In this document: positions 7,701-8,403 of the stretch, one piece after another
How the letters are laid out: every line of letters starts with the position of its first letter
How positions within the stretch are numbered: position 1 is the stretch's first letter
From: Caldisericota bacterium
GTDB lineage: Bacteria > Caldisericota > Caldisericia > B22-G15
Assembly (NCBI GenBank): GCA_003648245.1
Contig: QMOO01000047.1
Span: forward strand, 1-8,403
Direction of reading: 5' to 3'
DNA length: 8,403 nucleotides
Made by a program: the position numbers and the translations under genes
Notes under the pieces: model-generated
Database searches by the model: none
What the model saw: only the letters and a program-made list of their open reading frames with translations
What the model was told of the DNA's origin: nothing

Positions 7701-7753
7701 CCTATCCTCCTGGAAATTAAGGACCGGAAATCTTTCCCCCAGAGAAAAGACAC
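7697..7753 (-). CDS. Possible 18-codon leader ORF overlapping the giant protease start (ATGA)
   Basis: A GTG at 7751-7753 opens a frame of 18 codons (MSFLWGKDFRSLISRRIG if GTG initiates) whose TGA at 7697-7699 overlaps the ATG of the protease gene as ATGA. It is preceded by AGAGGA at 7757-7762, only 3 nt from the GTG, which is short. The sequence around it (GAGGATAGGTG) nearly repeats the protease start region (GAGGATAGGATG). It could couple translation to the protease or simply be a chance open frame in a 5' leader. The peptide has no recognisable family. Confidence 0.25.
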   Translation of the reverse strand: MSFLWGKDFRSLISRRIG

Positions 7754-7781
7754 CTATCCTCTTGCTAATTTTTTCATTTTA

Positions 7782-7790
7782 ATTATAACA
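7782..7790 (-). promoter_or_regulatory. Extended -10 promoter of the giant protease cluster
   Basis: The minus strand reads TGTTATAAT, a perfect TATAAT (7782-7787) with the TGn extension (7788-7790), in the gap just after the exonuclease stop codon. No good -35 is seen at 17 nt (TCTATT), which is usual for extended -10 promoters. Transcription would start near 7775, leaving a leader of about 75 nt before the protease ATG. It likely serves the protease, PH-like and membrane-protein genes. No terminator hairpin separates it from the upstream gene, so read-through is also possible. Confidence 0.6.
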
Positions 7791-7792
7791 TA

Positions 7793-8403
7793 TCAATCTT
7801 TAAAAATAGAGACGACGGGAGTATGATCTGAAGGTTTTTCAAGCTCCCTTGGTTCAACATCTATATATGAATCAATTAAAACCTTTATAAGCGGCTCTGT
7901 AACAAAGATGTAATCAATTCTCATGCCTTTATTCTTTTTAAAGGCATTCCTTCTATAATCCCAGAAACTAAACTCCTTCTTGTCTGGATTTTTATACCTG
8001 AATGTGTCATAAAAGCCCCAGCTAAGAAATTCCTTTAATTTCTCCCTTTCCTCTGGCAAAAGTCCAATTTCACCAATTAGATCCATCTCATCATAAACAT
8101 CCATGTCAGTTAATACAACATTAAAATCTCCACAAAGAATGATCTTTTCATCCGGTTTGTGAAATCTATTAAAGTACATTCTGAGTCTATTAAAAAATCT
8201 CATTTTATATTTAAATCTCTCACTTCCCACACTTCCTCCAAGTGGAACATAAACACTAACGATGGTTAAATCTCTGAATTTAGCACTTATAAGCCTTTTC
8301 TCATTATCTTCTTCTCCGTCAAGAAAACCAGCACTTTCGAAATCAGGTTCATCTTTAGAGAGAATACTAACTCCATTTCTTCCCCCTTCTCCAGAAAACA
8401 CAC
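7793..8403 (-). CDS. xth: Exodeoxyribonuclease III / AP endonuclease (5' end outside window)
   Basis: The frame is open to the right edge; about 202 codons are present and roughly 55-60 N-terminal residues are missing when aligned by memory to the 268-residue E. coli ExoIII. Any start at 8401 is only a chance GTG codon. The family enzyme is a Mg-dependent cytoplasmic nuclease that cuts 5' of abasic sites and trims 3' ends in base excision repair. Visible landmarks match the family: VSVYVPLGG (the catalytic Tyr loop), CGDFNVVLTDMDVYD (the Asp/Asn active-site pair), LPEEREKL, SWGFYDTFR, SFWDYRRNAF, GMRIDYIF and the final KPSDHTPV with the catalytic Asp-His pair. The metal-binding Glu lies in the missing part. 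It ends with TGA at 7793-7795 and is followed by the promoter of the protease cluster, so it is probably an unrelated housekeeping neighbour. Confidence 0.95.
   Translation of the reverse strand, partial: VFSGEGGRNGVSILSKDEPDFESAGFLDGEEDNEKRLISAKFRDLTIVSVYVPLGGSVGSERFKYKMRFFNRLRMYFNRFHKPDEKIILCGDFNVVLTDMDVYDEMDLIGEIGLLPEEREKLKEFLSWGFYDTFRYKNPDKKEFSFWDYRRNAFKKNKGMRIDYIFVTEPLIKVLIDSYIDVEPRELEKPSDHTPVVSIFKD

Noticed and set aside
7712..7740. A small palindrome (ggaaatctttcc) in the gap upstream of the giant protease, considered as a terminator for the exonuclease gene
   Set aside because: The 5-bp arms leave only a 2-nt loop and no T-run follows on the minus strand, so it is unlikely to form a terminator.
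7754..7777. A 7-codon frame starting ATG at 7775-7777 just after the -10 box
   Set aside because: The predicted transcription start falls inside or after this ATG and no ribosome binding site precedes it.

Overview
The window is A+T-rich bacterial DNA with every recognisable gene on the minus strand. Strong AGGAGG-type ribosome binding sites, heavy AGA/AGG use for arginine and ATA for isoleucine, and secreted proteins carrying 'copper amine oxidase N-terminal' modules together suggest a low-GC, possibly thermophilic bacterium (Caldisericota, Dictyoglomota, Atribacterota or a clostridial thermophile would fit). The sequence alone does not fix the phylum. I see no rRNA, tRNA, CRISPR array, insertion sequence or phage gene.

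In order of transcription (right to left): (1) the 3' part of an exodeoxyribonuclease III / AP endonuclease gene, cut by the right edge (7793-8403). (2) A roughly 90-bp gap with an extended -10 promoter and a possible 18-codon leader ORF whose stop overlaps the next start. (3) A 1600-residue secreted multidomain cysteine protease (2898-7700), read as: signal peptide, seven-bladed propeller, CBM9/DOMON-like domain, papain-type C1A peptidase with all catalytic residues, lectin-like domain, KRE9/Ser-Thr-rich-like domain, a small beta domain, two fibronectin type III domains, an Ig-like domain and a C-terminal copper-amine-oxidase-N-like module. (4) A 162-residue soluble PH-like protein (2381-2869). 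(5) A 184-residue protein with two membrane segments (1798-2352). (6) An 85-bp gap with a second TATAAT promoter and a short leader that can form two mutually exclusive hairpins, one of which pairs with the ribosome binding site. (7) The first 570 residues of another secreted protein (1-1712), open at the left edge, which shares two modules with the giant protease and continues into a ZU5-like segment and what may be the start of a metallopeptidase-like domain.

Genes 3, 4 and 5 are separated by only 28 bp each and probably form one transcript. The two secreted proteins share a CBM9/DOMON-like module and a copper-amine-oxidase-N-like module, so they probably work at the same site on the cell surface or on the same extracellular substrate. 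The most interesting signals are the giant protease architecture, the module sharing between neighbours, and the alternative-hairpin leader in front of the second secreted gene.
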